Source: Algisphaera sp039180025
Lineage (GTDB): Bacteria > Planctomycetota > Phycisphaerae > Phycisphaerales > Phycisphaeraceae
Reading direction: 5' to 3'
DNA length: 64,000 bases
Assembly: GCA_039180025.1 (NCBI GenBank)
Contig: JBCDDZ010000006.1
Location: forward strand, 1 to 64,000
Below the pieces are notes generated by a model, which worked only from the letters and a program-made list of their open reading frames with translations, had not been told where the DNA came from and ran no database searches. Positions 8,399-16,344 of the stretch are shown here, one piece after another (the stretch's first letter is position 1; every line of letters begins with the position of its first letter). The position numbers and the translations under genes are program-made.

Positions 8399-9427
8399 TC
8401 AGACTTCGGTCACGCCGCCGTCTTGCATCTCGACGGGCTTGAGCCAGGGCATCATGCGGCGGAGCTCCTTGCCGACCTTTTCGACCTCGTGGCCGGCGTT
8501 TTCGGCGCGCTGCTGCTTAAACCATTTGAAGCCGTTGGCGTAGTCGTCGCGAAAGGCTTTGGCGAAGCTGCCGTCCTGGATGTGCTTGAGGGCTTCTTGC
8601 ATCCGGGCCTTGGTGTCGTCGTCGCAGATCTTGGGGCCGGTGTAGTAGTCGCCGAACTCGGCGGTGTTGGAGATGCTGTAGCGCATGTAGTCGAGGCCGC
8701 CGCGCTTGATGAGGTTGATGATGAGCTCTAATTCGTGGCACACTTCAAAGTAAGCCAATTCCGGGGGGTAGCCGGCTTCGGTCAAGACTTCGAAGCCTTT
8801 TTTGATCGACTCGGAGAGGCCGCCGCAGAGGACGACCTGTTCGCCGAAGAGGTCGGTTTCGCATTCGTCTTTGAAGTTGGTCACGAGGATGCCGCCCTTG
8901 CCGCCGCCGTTGCCGATGGCGTAGGCGAGGGCGAGGTCTTTGGCGTCGCCCGTCGCGTCTTGATGGACGGCCATGAGGGCGGGGACGCCGCCGCCGCGTT
9001 CGTATTCCCAGCGGACGGTGTGGCCGGGGCCCTTGGGCGCGACCATGATGACGTTGACGTCGTCGGGCGGGGTGATGGTTTCGAAGTGGATATTGAAGCC
9101 GTGGGTAAAGAGCAGAGTCTTGCCGGCGGTCAGGTGGGGGGCGATGGATTTTTCGTAGACGTCGGGCTGGACCTCGTCGGGGAGCGCGATGGCGATGAGG
9201 TCGGCCTGTTTGACGGCTTCCTCGACGGGGAGGGGGTCGAAGCCGTGTTCGAGGGCGAGCTTGCCGTTGGCGGATTCTTTGCGGTTGGCGACGATGACGT
9301 TGAGGCCCGAGTCGCGGAGGTTCTGGGCGTGGGCGTGGCCCTGGGAGCCGTAGCCGATGACGGCGATGGTTTTGCCTTGGAGGGGGGCGAGGCTGCCGTC
9401 TTGGTCGTAGAGGGTTTCGATGGCCAT
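8399..9427 (-). CDS. ilvC: ketol-acid reductoisomerase
   Basis: The second enzyme of branched-chain amino acid synthesis: NADPH- and Mg-dependent isomeroreduction of acetolactate and acetohydroxybutyrate. The 342-residue length is that of class I enzymes. Seen: Rossmann loop VIGYGSQGHAHAQNLRDSG near residue 20, MVAPKGPGHTVRWEYERGGG in mid-protein, and the C-terminal knotted domain with YFEVCHELELIINLIKRGG and YSISNTAEFGDY metal- and substrate-binding segments. The ATG at 9427 gives MAIETLYDQDGSL, the usual family start; the reading frame stays open upstream, but that part is proline-rich leader without similarity. No ilvBN neighbours are present, so ilvC is solitary here. Confidence 0.95.
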   Translation of the reverse strand: MAIETLYDQDGSLAPLQGKTIAVIGYGSQGHAHAQNLRDSGLNVIVANRKESANGKLALEHGFDPLPVEEAVKQADLIAIALPDEVQPDVYEKSIAPHLTAGKTLLFTHGFNIHFETITPPDDVNVIMVAPKGPGHTVRWEYERGGGVPALMAVHQDATGDAKDLALAYAIGNGGGKGGILVTNFKDECETDLFGEQVVLCGGLSESIKKGFEVLTEAGYPPELAYFEVCHELELIINLIKRGGLDYMRYSISNTAEFGDYYTGPKICDDDTKARMQEALKHIQDGSFAKAFRDDYANGFKWFKQQRAENAGHEVEKVGKELRRMMPWLKPVEMQDGGVTEV

Positions 9428-9764
9428 GGTCGGGCTCCGGGGGGAGGAGGGTTGCGGATGAGGTTGCTGGGGGGCCGGGGTTGCCGGGGGGACGGTGGTA
9501 CTGGGTGAGATCGAGCCGCGTAATCTAGGTTTGACGGCTCGGAGGGTCAAACGCCGCGGGGGAGACGCCGGCGGATTTGGGGGGGGTGAGAGGGCGTGCG
9601 GCAAGCTTCTGGGAGAGAGATCGCGTTGGCGGTTGATGGCGGAGAGCGTCACGGATAGCGGAACCGACACGCGGGCGGGCCGATGGGTTCGACGCGGTCC
9701 GGGGCATGACTCGGAGGAGCCGCGGCAACGGATAAAGAAATGGTCGGTCGCTCGGGGCGGCGGA
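9428..9764. other. 337-bp gap upstream of ilvC
   Basis: This stretch holds the 5' leader of ilvC on the minus strand. I see no gene in it. I also find no recognisable riboswitch, attenuator hairpin with a U-run, or Leu/Val/Ile-rich leader peptide. Promoter elements could not be assigned. Confidence 0.4.
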
Positions 9765-10130
9765 TCAATCGACGACGAGCCCGGCGACCTCCGCGGCCCG
9801 CAGGAGGGTGGTCCGGGTGATGGTCATCATCAGCTCCGGGGGCCAGTCGAGGCTGGGGTCTTTGAGGTAGATGTCGGGTACGACGGCGAGGGTCATTTTC
9901 CGGACCTCTTCTTCGACAGAGCGCCGCCGTTTTTCCCCGGCCTCGGGGGACCGGGCGTCGACCGGGTCCCGGAGGTCGTAGGCGAGCATGAGGGTGGTGA
10001 CCTGCCAGTCGAAGTAGCCCTGGAGGGCGTTTTCGCTTTCCGGGTCGCCGCTCGTCGCGGAGGCGTCTGAAGCGTCGGGTGCGTGGAGAAAACCGGGGTC
10101 GGGTGTCGGGTCGGGGCCGAGGTTAAACAT
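9765..10130 (-). CDS. hypothetical protein coupled to hisA
   Basis: A 121-residue protein that I do not recognise. The N-terminal 40 residues are Asp/Pro/Ser-rich and probably disordered; the rest is mixed helical with GYFDWQVTTLMLAYDLRDP and an acidic-basic RRRSVEEEVRKM segment. Its ATG at 10130 overlaps the hisA stop by eight bases, so it is probably translationally coupled to hisA and co-expressed. There is no signal peptide or membrane segment. The coding assignment relies on the overlap and the open frame; an effect on histidine synthesis cannot be inferred. Confidence 0.6.
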   Translation of the reverse strand: MFNLGPDPTPDPGFLHAPDASDASATSGDPESENALQGYFDWQVTTLMLAYDLRDPVDARSPEAGEKRRRSVEEEVRKMTLAVVPDIYLKDPSLDWPPELMMTITRTTLLRAAEVAGLVVD

Positions 10131-10863
10131 CGGGGGCCTGGCCTTCCTCGAATACCGCGAGGGCGTCTTCGATCGTGACGGTGTTTTCGTAGAGCGATCG
10201 GCCGATGATGGCCCCCTGGATCGGGAGTTCGCGGAGCGCGGCGAGGTGGGCGAGGGTGCCCACGCCGCCGGACGCGACCACGGGAACGTGGGTCGCCTCG
10301 CAGACCGCGCGGGTCTGCTCGAGGTTGGGCCCCTGGAGCGTGCCGTCGGTCGCGATGTCGGTGTAGACGATGGCGGCCAGAGGCCAATCGCTGACCCGTC
10401 GGGCGACGTCCACGGCGGTGGTGTCGGTGGTTTCTTCCCAGCCGGACACGGCGAGTTTGCCTTCCCGGGCGTCGAGCCCCAGGACCAGCCGGCCGCGGTA
10501 GGTGGGGTTGCCCATCAGGGACTCGAACCAGTCCCAGCGCCGCAGGGCTGCGGTGCCGATGATGGCCCGGAACACGCCGGCGTGGAGGAGGGCATCGATC
10601 GCGGCTTCGCTGCGGACCCCCCCGCCGACTTCGACTTTGAGGCGGGTCTGTGTGCAGATGCGGTGGATCACGTCGCGGTGGGCGAGGGTGCCGGTCTTGG
10701 CCCCGTCGAGGTCGACGACATGGAGCCAGGTGGCGCCGGCGTCTTCGAAGCGTTTGGCCTGGTCGAGGGGGTCGTCGCCGTAGGTGGTCTGCTGGGCGTA
10801 ATCGCCTTGCATGAGCCGGACGACTTTGCCGCCGCGCAGGTCGATGGCCGGGAAGAGGTGCAT
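10123..10863 (-). CDS. hisA: phosphoribosylformimino-5-aminoimidazole carboxamide ribotide isomerase
   Basis: A 246-residue (beta/alpha)8 barrel enzyme catalysing the Amadori isomerisation of ProFAR to PRFAR, the fourth step of histidine synthesis. The start MHLFPAIDLRGGKVVRL carries the catalytic Asp (AIDL) and first phosphate-binding region. HVVDLDGAKTG follows, and the second catalytic Asp is in VYTDIATDGTLQG near residue 167. VVASGGVGTLAHLAAL completes the phosphate clamp. It is separated from the other his genes of the window (hisC-hisB at 48-50 kb), so the pathway is dispersed. The 42-bp gap to the carbonic anhydrase gene upstream suggests shared transcription. Confidence 0.95.
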   Translation of the reverse strand: MHLFPAIDLRGGKVVRLMQGDYAQQTTYGDDPLDQAKRFEDAGATWLHVVDLDGAKTGTLAHRDVIHRICTQTRLKVEVGGGVRSEAAIDALLHAGVFRAIIGTAALRRWDWFESLMGNPTYRGRLVLGLDAREGKLAVSGWEETTDTTAVDVARRVSDWPLAAIVYTDIATDGTLQGPNLEQTRAVCEATHVPVVASGGVGTLAHLAALRELPIQGAIIGRSLYENTVTIEDALAVFEEGQAPDV

Positions 10864-10905
10864 GGCGGGAGTTTAGCAGTTTTGGCCGCGCCGTCGGCCG
10901 AGCGA

Positions 10906-11436
10906 TCAGGGGCCGTAGGGGCGGAGTTCGGGGGCCTCGGGCGTTTGGTGGTACCGCTGGGCGAGGGCGACGTAGTGGTCGGCGAGCCATGCGAGGTAGG
11001 TCTTTTCACGGTCGGTGGTTGGGCGGACCACCCGGCCGGGGACGCCCATGACGACGTGGCCGTCGGGCACGTTCAGCCCCGGGGGGACGACCGCCCCGGC
11101 GGCGATCAGGCAGCCCCGGCCGAGCACCGTGCCCCCCATCACGGTGGCGTGCATACCGACGAGCGTACCGTCGCCGATAGACCGGCCGTGGACCACGGCG
11201 TTGTGCCCAAGGGTCACCCCCTGGCCGATGACGTTGGGGAAGCCCGAGTCGCAGTGGACGGTGGCGTTGTCCTGGATGTTGGTGCGCGGGCCGACGGTGA
11301 TCCGCGCCACGTCGCCGCGGACCGCCGCGCCGTACCAGACGCTGACGTCCTGGTCCAATTGGACGTGGCCGGTCACCCGTGCGGTGTCGGCGAGGTAGGC
11401 GGCCCGGTCTTCGACCTCGACGCGGCGGAAGGTCAT
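10906..11436 (-). CDS. gamma-class carbonic anhydrase family protein
   Basis: A 176-residue left-handed beta-helix protein of the gamma-CA/YrdA/PaaY group. The hexapeptide-repeat body contains the three metal-ligand histidines expected for the group: one in NATVHCD and two in LGHNAVVHG. The RGD...R pattern (AAVRGDVARITVG) and NIQDN are also typical. Family members hydrate CO2 or act as thioesterases or chaperone-like proteins, so the reaction is not certain. The ATG at 11436 gives MTFRRVEVED; upstream in-frame sequence is low-complexity. It is followed closely by hisA on the same strand. Confidence 0.85.
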   Translation of the reverse strand: MTFRRVEVEDRAAYLADTARVTGHVQLDQDVSVWYGAAVRGDVARITVGPRTNIQDNATVHCDSGFPNVIGQGVTLGHNAVVHGRSIGDGTLVGMHATVMGGTVLGRGCLIAAGAVVPPGLNVPDGHVVMGVPGRVVRPTTDREKTYLAWLADHYVALAQRYHQTPEAPELRPYGP

Positions 11437-11659
11437 GCCAAAACTCCTTCGATATAAGAATAAAACCCGCGGGCGGCAGCGCGGTGCAGCCGAGAACGCC
11501 GGCCGGGAAAATTGCTGAACGCCGCGGGCTGCGGCGCTTGGCCCGCGCGGCACACGGTAGCCGATCGCCCAGAGAGCGACGCGGATCCAGCGCGGCAAAA
11601 CACGGGGCCCCGCGGCGACGGTTTGAATCGGCGCGGGCGTTCGCTATGCTACGCGCAGC

Positions 11660-12061
11660 GTGCAGATTTTATGGCAATCTCGGAACAGCCGCCTCGTCGC
11701 CCTCGTCTGGGTGGTGGCGTTTTTCGTGGTGGTGGTCCCCGGCCACCGGCGCGGGCTGGTGTCGTTGCCGGGGCACTCGGCGGCCGACTCGGGCACCGGG
11801 TTCGCGGTGACGATGCCGTACTGCCCGCTCTGCGTCCTCGTAGACCGCGGTGGTCCGGGCGGTGCTCCCCCGGCCGACGCCCCGGTCAATTGTGCACTCT
11901 GCTTCCTTAAGACCAACCTGGACACCCCGCCGGCCCTGGACCTCCCGCCGGTCTTCGCCGAGCGGCTGGATTACCTCCTGTTTGCCCCCCGCCGCGTGGC
12001 CGCGGTGACTTGTGCCACGCAGTATCGGCTCTGCGGCCGGGCCCCGCCGTCTGCGGCCTGA
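11660..12061 (+). CDS. small membrane-anchored Cys-rich hypothetical protein
   Basis: A 133-residue protein with one N-terminal hydrophobic segment (LVALVWVVAFFVVVV) and an exported-looking remainder. That part holds two CxxC pairs, YCPLC and CALC, and two further cysteines near the C terminus (TCATQYRLC). The pattern loosely recalls DUF2946-type membrane proteins with a CPxC metal-like motif, but I cannot confirm it. The proposed GTG start at 11660 has no good ribosome binding site. The frame is open and GC-rich on both strands, which lowers certainty. Confidence 0.45.
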   Translation: MQILWQSRNSRLVALVWVVAFFVVVVPGHRRGLVSLPGHSAADSGTGFAVTMPYCPLCVLVDRGGPGGAPPADAPVNCALCFLKTNLDTPPALDLPPVFAERLDYLLFAPRRVAAVTCATQYRLCGRAPPSAA

Positions 12062-12322
12062 AAACCTTTCGATCGGTCTCTGGTTTCGGCAAGCACGCCT
12101 GAAAAGACGCTGCGCCGCTGACCCCACGCATTGTCGGGGAAGTACCGCCTGAACTCCGGACCGCCCCGAAACCCACCGGGGGTCTCCGCCTTTTCTAAAC
12201 GCTCTTTATTTTTCGAATCTGTCGCTCTCCACCGGTTGGAACCGGCCGGGGGGCGATCGATCGCTGGCCGCTCAACGCGGCCGCTTACTCCGTCCTCTAC
12301 GCCCGCCTCCGAAACGTCAGTC
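12062..12322. other. 261-bp leader upstream of a prepilin-like gene
   Basis: Non-coding stretch between two plus-strand genes. I looked for a GEMM-type c-di-GMP aptamer, which often precedes prepilin-like genes in other bacteria, and did not find its conserved core. A CGGTTGGAACCGG inverted repeat (about 12233-12245) is present, without a U-run. Confidence 0.3.
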
Positions 12323-13177
12323 ATGAACACCCCCACCCCCACTCCCAGCCCCCCCACCGCCCCGGCGCGTGACCGCGTCGGCTTCACCCTCATCGAACTC
12401 CTGGTGGTCATCTCGATCATCGCGCTACTGATCGGCATCCTATTGCCCGCCCTGGGCGGAGCCCGCTCGGCGGCCCGCGCGGCGGTCTGCCTTTCGAACC
12501 AGCGGCAGATCGCTCAGGCGGGCCACGCCTACGCGGTCGATAACAAGAAGTTCTTGTTCCCCGGCTCACAGATGTACGGCGGCACCGCCTACTTCGTCAC
12601 CCTCAGCCGCGGCGGCTACCTCGATCAGGACCTGGTCGTCCACCGCTGCCCGGCCGACCTGGACGAAAACGACAACTGGGAAGACAACCTCTTGGGCGAC
12701 CCCGTCCGCACCACGTCGTACGCCATCAACGGCTACTTCGCGCCCAACCACGACCCCTACGGCGACCCGCCGCTGAACTTCGGAGGGGACGATAATGTCG
12801 TGGGTGAAAAAGGGATCGCGATGGAAAACGTACGTAACCCGTCGCAGAAGATCGTCGTCGCCGAGGTGGCGGAATACAAAGACCGCGACCACTTCATGCC
12901 CATGTACTGGGGCACGACGTCGCCGCTGCACCCGAACACCTCCACCCCCATGGCCACGATGATGACCGGCAACGCTCGCAACGGCGAGATCGACGGGGCC
13001 AACGGCAACGTGCCCCGCTCGATCGTCCGGGAACGGCACCAAAACGCGCCGCGGTTCGCCTTCGCCGACGGGCACGGCGCGAGCCACGCGTTCGAAGAAA
13101 CCTGGGACGACACGATTGCTGACCGCAGCGACCGCGACAACAACGGGAAGACCGACTGGTACGACCCGCTGTACTAA
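12323..13177 (+). CDS. prepilin-type N-methylation protein with H-X9-DG motif
   Basis: A 284-residue pseudopilin-like protein. The type III signal is GFTLIELLVVISIIALLIGI: Gly at -1, Phe at +1 and Glu at +5 after cleavage by a prepilin peptidase, followed by a hydrophobic helix. The body is Gly/Asn/Asp-rich. Near the C terminus, HQNAPRFAFADG matches the H-X9-DG signature of the large planctomycete family of prepilin-like proteins of unknown role. The ATG at 12323 places the signal at residues 20-40; an upstream in-frame extension has no such logic. It stands alone, 19 kb from the secretion cluster, and is followed by an intrinsic terminator. Confidence 0.88.
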   Translation: MNTPTPTPSPPTAPARDRVGFTLIELLVVISIIALLIGILLPALGGARSAARAAVCLSNQRQIAQAGHAYAVDNKKFLFPGSQMYGGTAYFVTLSRGGYLDQDLVVHRCPADLDENDNWEDNLLGDPVRTTSYAINGYFAPNHDPYGDPPLNFGGDDNVVGEKGIAMENVRNPSQKIVVAEVAEYKDRDHFMPMYWGTTSPLHPNTSTPMATMMTGNARNGEIDGANGNVPRSIVRERHQNAPRFAFADGHGASHAFEETWDDTIADRSDRDNNGKTDWYDPLY

Positions 13178-13213
13178 CGGATCCCCGATCCGGGTGGAGC
13201 GTTTACCTCGGCC

Positions 13214-13248
13214 AAGCCCACCGATGATCTTCGGTCATCGGTGGGCTT
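13214..13248. terminator. intrinsic terminator after the prepilin-like gene
   Basis: A 14-bp inverted repeat, AAGCCCACCGATGA and TCATCGGTGGGCTT, encloses TCTTCGG. The inner part can fold as a C(UUCG)G tetraloop with one bulged T. It lies in the convergent gap between the prepilin-like gene (plus) and the MBL hydrolase (minus) and can serve both, although the flanking U-run is short. Confidence 0.8.
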
Positions 13249-13285
13249 TCGTTCGGAAGGGTGTTACAGGTGGAGTTGACGGGCG

Positions 13286-13957
13286 CTAAGACACCAGGTC
13301 GGTTTTGCGGAGGTAGGGGTTGGTCGCGCGTTCTCGGCCGAGGGTGGTCTCGGGGCCGTGGCCGGGGAGGACGCGGGTGTTATCGGGGAGGGTGAGGAGC
13401 TGCTCGTGGATCGAGCGGAGCAGGGCTTGGCCGTCGGACGTGGGGAAATCGAAACGCCCGATGCTGCCGGCAAAAAGCGTGTCGCCGACCAGGGCGAGGC
13501 GGAGGTCGGGCTGGAGGAGGCTGACGCCGCCGGGGCTGTGGCCGGGGGTGTGGCGGACGTGGAAGGTCAACCCGTCCAGAGACAGGGTGTCGCCGTGGTC
13601 GAAGGTGTCGGTAGGTTCGGGGGCGACGACGGGTCGGCCGAGGTGGAGCGAGAGGTTAAGTGCAGCGTCGCCGGGGAACTCGTGTTCGGCAGGGTGGATG
13701 TAGAGCGGCGTGTCCGGGTGGCGTTGGAGGGCCTGCGCTACGCCGGCGATGTGGTCGGCGTGGGCGTGGGTGAGGAGGATTTTTTCGACGGTGAGGCCGG
13801 CGGCCTCGACGTGGTCGAGCATGGGCTCGGGGTGCTGGCCGACGTCTACCAGCCAGGCGGCGCCGCTGGGGCGGGCCAGGACGTAGCAGTTGGTTTGGAA
13901 GTCGCCGAGGGCGAACACGCGGACATCGAGTGCGGGAAGATCGGTCGCATCAGGCAT
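13286..13957 (-). CDS. metallo-beta-lactamase fold hydrolase (glyoxalase II-like)
   Basis: A 223-residue protein with the MBL zinc motif HAHADHIAG (HxHxDH) about residue 71, and further metal ligands in RHTPGHSPGG, LVGDTLFAGSIGR and VLPGHGPETT. The motif set and length fit the small glyoxalase II-like/YcbL group that hydrolyses thioesters such as hydroxyacylglutathione; the substrate is inferred only from family. The ATG at 13957 gives MPDATDLPAL; an extension to 14026 has a basic low-complexity start. No membrane segment. Monocistronic, sharing a terminator region with the gene on the opposite strand. Confidence 0.85.
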   Translation of the reverse strand: MPDATDLPALDVRVFALGDFQTNCYVLARPSGAAWLVDVGQHPEPMLDHVEAAGLTVEKILLTHAHADHIAGVAQALQRHPDTPLYIHPAEHEFPGDAALNLSLHLGRPVVAPEPTDTFDHGDTLSLDGLTFHVRHTPGHSPGGVSLLQPDLRLALVGDTLFAGSIGRFDFPTSDGQALLRSIHEQLLTLPDNTRVLPGHGPETTLGRERATNPYLRKTDLVS

Positions 13958-14086
13958 AGCAAGGATCGTACTTCTTCTCGCGCCTGAGAGCGTAACTGCG
14001 GGTCGGCCGCGGTCACGTCGGGGCACGAGGATTTTAGAGTCGGCAGACGCGGCGGGTTCGGCCGGGAAGCGGCCGCGCCGCGGTGT

Positions 14087-15361
14087 TTAGTGGATAAAAG
14101 ATTTGGTTTTCTTGCCGGTGAGGTAGCTTTCGATGACGGTGGAGCTGAGGTCTTCGCTGGTGCAGTAATAGGCCAGACCGCGGGTCAGGCGGGTGAGGCG
14201 GTCGACGAAGCCGACCCAGTCCATGCCCCAGTAGTCTTCGATCAAGGCGAAGGTGGCGATGCGGATCCCCTGCTGCTGGCACTTGAGGGCTTCCTGAAGG
14301 GTGATGTTGCTGGTCTGCTCGGTGGGCGGATAGAGGAGGTAGAGCATTTCTTGGCCGGCGTCGCCGGTGGGGCTGGTTCCGGGGGCGCTTCCAGGGGTGC
14401 TTCCGGGGGTGCTTCCGGGGGTGCTTCCGGGGGCGACGTGAGCGGTGGGTTGGCCGTCGGTGATGACGAAGATTTGTTTGTTGGCGGCACCGCGTCGGCT
14501 GAGGATCTGGCGGGCGGTACGCAGGCCGAGCTGGAGGTTGGTGAAGTGCTGGGGGATTTTTTCGACGTTGGCCCGGGCCTGGTCGAGGGGGACCCGGATG
14601 CGGACTTCGTAGTCGCGGACCGAGACGGGTTTGGGCATGATCAGGGGGATGTCGCGTTCGCGCAGCGGGTCGGCCAGGGAGTAGAACCCGACGTAGTCGA
14701 GCGTGTCCTGGGGGAAGCGTCCTCGGACGAGTTCCTGCATGCCCAGGGCGATGCGCTTGGCCTGGATGAACCGGCCGTAGCGCATCATGGAGCCGGAGAG
14801 GTCGATGAGCATCACGGTGGCGCAGTCGGCCGAGCCCTCGGTGGTGTGCAGCTCGAAGTCGCCGGGGGTGATGTGTAGGGGCAGGCTCGGGCCGCCGGAG
14901 GCTTGGCCGGCGGCGGCGGCGCGTTCGGTGTTCTGGCGGGCGACGGCGTTGCGGAGGGTCTGGCCGAGTTCGATCTCGCTGAGCGGGTCGCCGAAGGCGT
15001 AGGGTCGGGTGCCGTCGGCGCGTTCGGTGGTGCGGCCCGCGTGGCGGGTCTGGTGGCCCTCGCGGGCACCTTTTTTCATGTTGGCGAAGATGTCGAGCAG
15101 GGCCTGGTGCTGGAGGCCTTTGAGCATGCGGGGGCTCATGCGGAGCTTGGTGTTGCCGTCTTCGTCTTGGTATTTTTCAAGCAGCCCGGCGTCGATCATC
15201 GCCTGGACAAACTCCTGCTCGTCGGGGTCTTCGAGGTTGTTCATCGCGTCGAGGGCCTGCTCGCCGTACTGAAGGATGAAGTTCATCACCTGCGGCTGAG
15301 CGAAGAGCTGATCGGGGTTGAGAAAGCCCTGGCCGTCGAACTCGGAGTAGGAAAACTTCAT
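14087..15361 (-). CDS. VWA domain protein
   Basis: A 424-residue cytoplasmic-looking protein. The C-terminal von Willebrand A domain has the MIDAS motif DLSGSM (DxSxS) at about residue 190 and a later ITDGQPT. The N-terminal 150 residues are helical and acidic. Such stand-alone VWA proteins usually work with a MoxR-type AAA ATPase in assembling or activating protein complexes; no such ATPase is next to it here. Inside the VWA domain there is a short tandem PGST repeat (four copies, ending PGSAPG) encoded at about 14372-14430, probably an expanded surface loop. Function otherwise unknown. Confidence 0.8.
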   Translation of the reverse strand: MKFSYSEFDGQGFLNPDQLFAQPQVMNFILQYGEQALDAMNNLEDPDEQEFVQAMIDAGLLEKYQDEDGNTKLRMSPRMLKGLQHQALLDIFANMKKGAREGHQTRHAGRTTERADGTRPYAFGDPLSEIELGQTLRNAVARQNTERAAAAGQASGGPSLPLHITPGDFELHTTEGSADCATVMLIDLSGSMMRYGRFIQAKRIALGMQELVRGRFPQDTLDYVGFYSLADPLRERDIPLIMPKPVSVRDYEVRIRVPLDQARANVEKIPQHFTNLQLGLRTARQILSRRGAANKQIFVITDGQPTAHVAPGSTPGSTPGSTPGSAPGTSPTGDAGQEMLYLLYPPTEQTSNITLQEALKCQQQGIRIATFALIEDYWGMDWVGFVDRLTRLTRGLAYYCTSEDLSSTVIESYLTGKKTKSFIH

Positions 15362-15410
15362 GGCGAATCATAGGCCCGCGGGGCGTGCCGCACCCGGTGT
15401 TACCCGAGTT

Positions 15411-16130
15411 TCACAGCGGCTGCTTCTTGGGCAGTCCCGGCAGCCGGGGGTAGTCGCGCGGGGTCGGGCTGTGCTTGAGGACCGAGACGATGACCAGCTC
15501 GTTTTGGAACGACTCGGGGTAGGCCTCGATGACCGCGACCTCGCCGCCGCCCAGGGCGGTGAGCGCGTCGGCGCTGTCTTCGAGCTCCTGCTCGGCCTTG
15601 GGGCCCTTCATCGCGAGGACCCTGCCGCCGACTTTCAGGAACGGGAGCGAGTATTCGAGGACCACCGGCATCGGGCCCACCGCCCGGCTGACCGCGGCGT
15701 CGAACCGTGCGCGGTAAGCCGGGTCTTGCCCGAGGTTCTCGGCCCGCTCCTGGGCGACCGAGACGTTAGGAAGCGCGAGCGTGTCGATGACGGACTGAAG
15801 GAACGCGGTTTTTTTGCCGGTGGCTTCGACGAGGGTGACCGCGACGTCGGGGCGGGCCATCGCCAGGGGGAGCCCCGGGAGGCCGGCCCCGGTCCCGATG
15901 TCGATCAGCTTCAGGTCGTCGGCGTCTTCGGCGAGGCCCGGGAGCGGGGTGAGGCTGTCGACGATGAGCCGGCTCCAGGCCTGCTCGCGGTGACGGATCG
16001 CGGTGAGGTTGGTCGTGCGGTTGGCTTCCAGGATCATCTCGAGGTAGGCGGCGAGCTGATCGAGCGTGGCGGCGGGGACCTCGAAACCCAGGGCGTCGAG
16101 GTCGCGGCGGACGAAGTCGGGGATGGACAT
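15411..16130 (-). CDS. rsmG: 16S rRNA (guanine-N7) methyltransferase
   Basis: A 239-residue SAM-dependent enzyme that methylates G527 of 16S rRNA in the 530 loop (E. coli numbering). The SAM-binding loop is LIDIGTGAGLPGLPLA at about residue 75. SRAVGPMPVVLEYSLPFLKVGG and VLAMKGPKA are conserved RsmG/GidB segments, and the N terminus has the expected helical ANRTTNLTAIR block. In many bacteria rsmG lies beside gidA or parAB; here it sits behind the VWA gene with only a 49-bp gap, on the same strand. Confidence 0.93.
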   Translation of the reverse strand: MSIPDFVRRDLDALGFEVPAATLDQLAAYLEMILEANRTTNLTAIRHREQAWSRLIVDSLTPLPGLAEDADDLKLIDIGTGAGLPGLPLAMARPDVAVTLVEATGKKTAFLQSVIDTLALPNVSVAQERAENLGQDPAYRARFDAAVSRAVGPMPVVLEYSLPFLKVGGRVLAMKGPKAEQELEDSADALTALGGGEVAVIEAYPESFQNELVIVSVLKHSPTPRDYPRLPGLPKKQPL

Positions 16131-16344
16131 CGGGGCATGCTAAGGTTTTTCGGTCGGGGACTCGCGCGACGGCAGGCCGCGGCGAACGGCGGGGCCGAGA
16201 CCTCCTTTCGGCGGATGGCCCGGTTTACGGCGAGGGGTTTGCGCTCCGTACGAATAAACCCGCGTCGTGAGACACGGGCTTATCGCAAAGAGACGGTGAT
16301 GGGATCGTAGGTCGCGGTACTGAAGCGGAACCCTGCCGCAGGCT
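16131..16344. other. 214-bp intergenic region
   Basis: Non-coding between two minus-strand genes. It must hold the rsmG promoter and the end of the lipoprotein transcript. The only structure I noticed is a short CCTGCCGCAGG palindrome at about 16332-16342. Confidence 0.3.

Noticed and set aside
9428..9670. N-terminal extension of ilvC
   Set aside because: The frame is open but Pro/Ser/Arg-rich with no similarity; MAIETLYDQDG at 9427 is the family start.
12062..12322. c-di-GMP (GEMM) riboswitch before the prepilin-like gene
   Set aside because: The conserved aptamer core could not be found.
14372..14430. Independent DNA repeat element inside the VWA gene
   Set aside because: It is a short in-frame tandem of PGST codons, better explained as a coding expansion.
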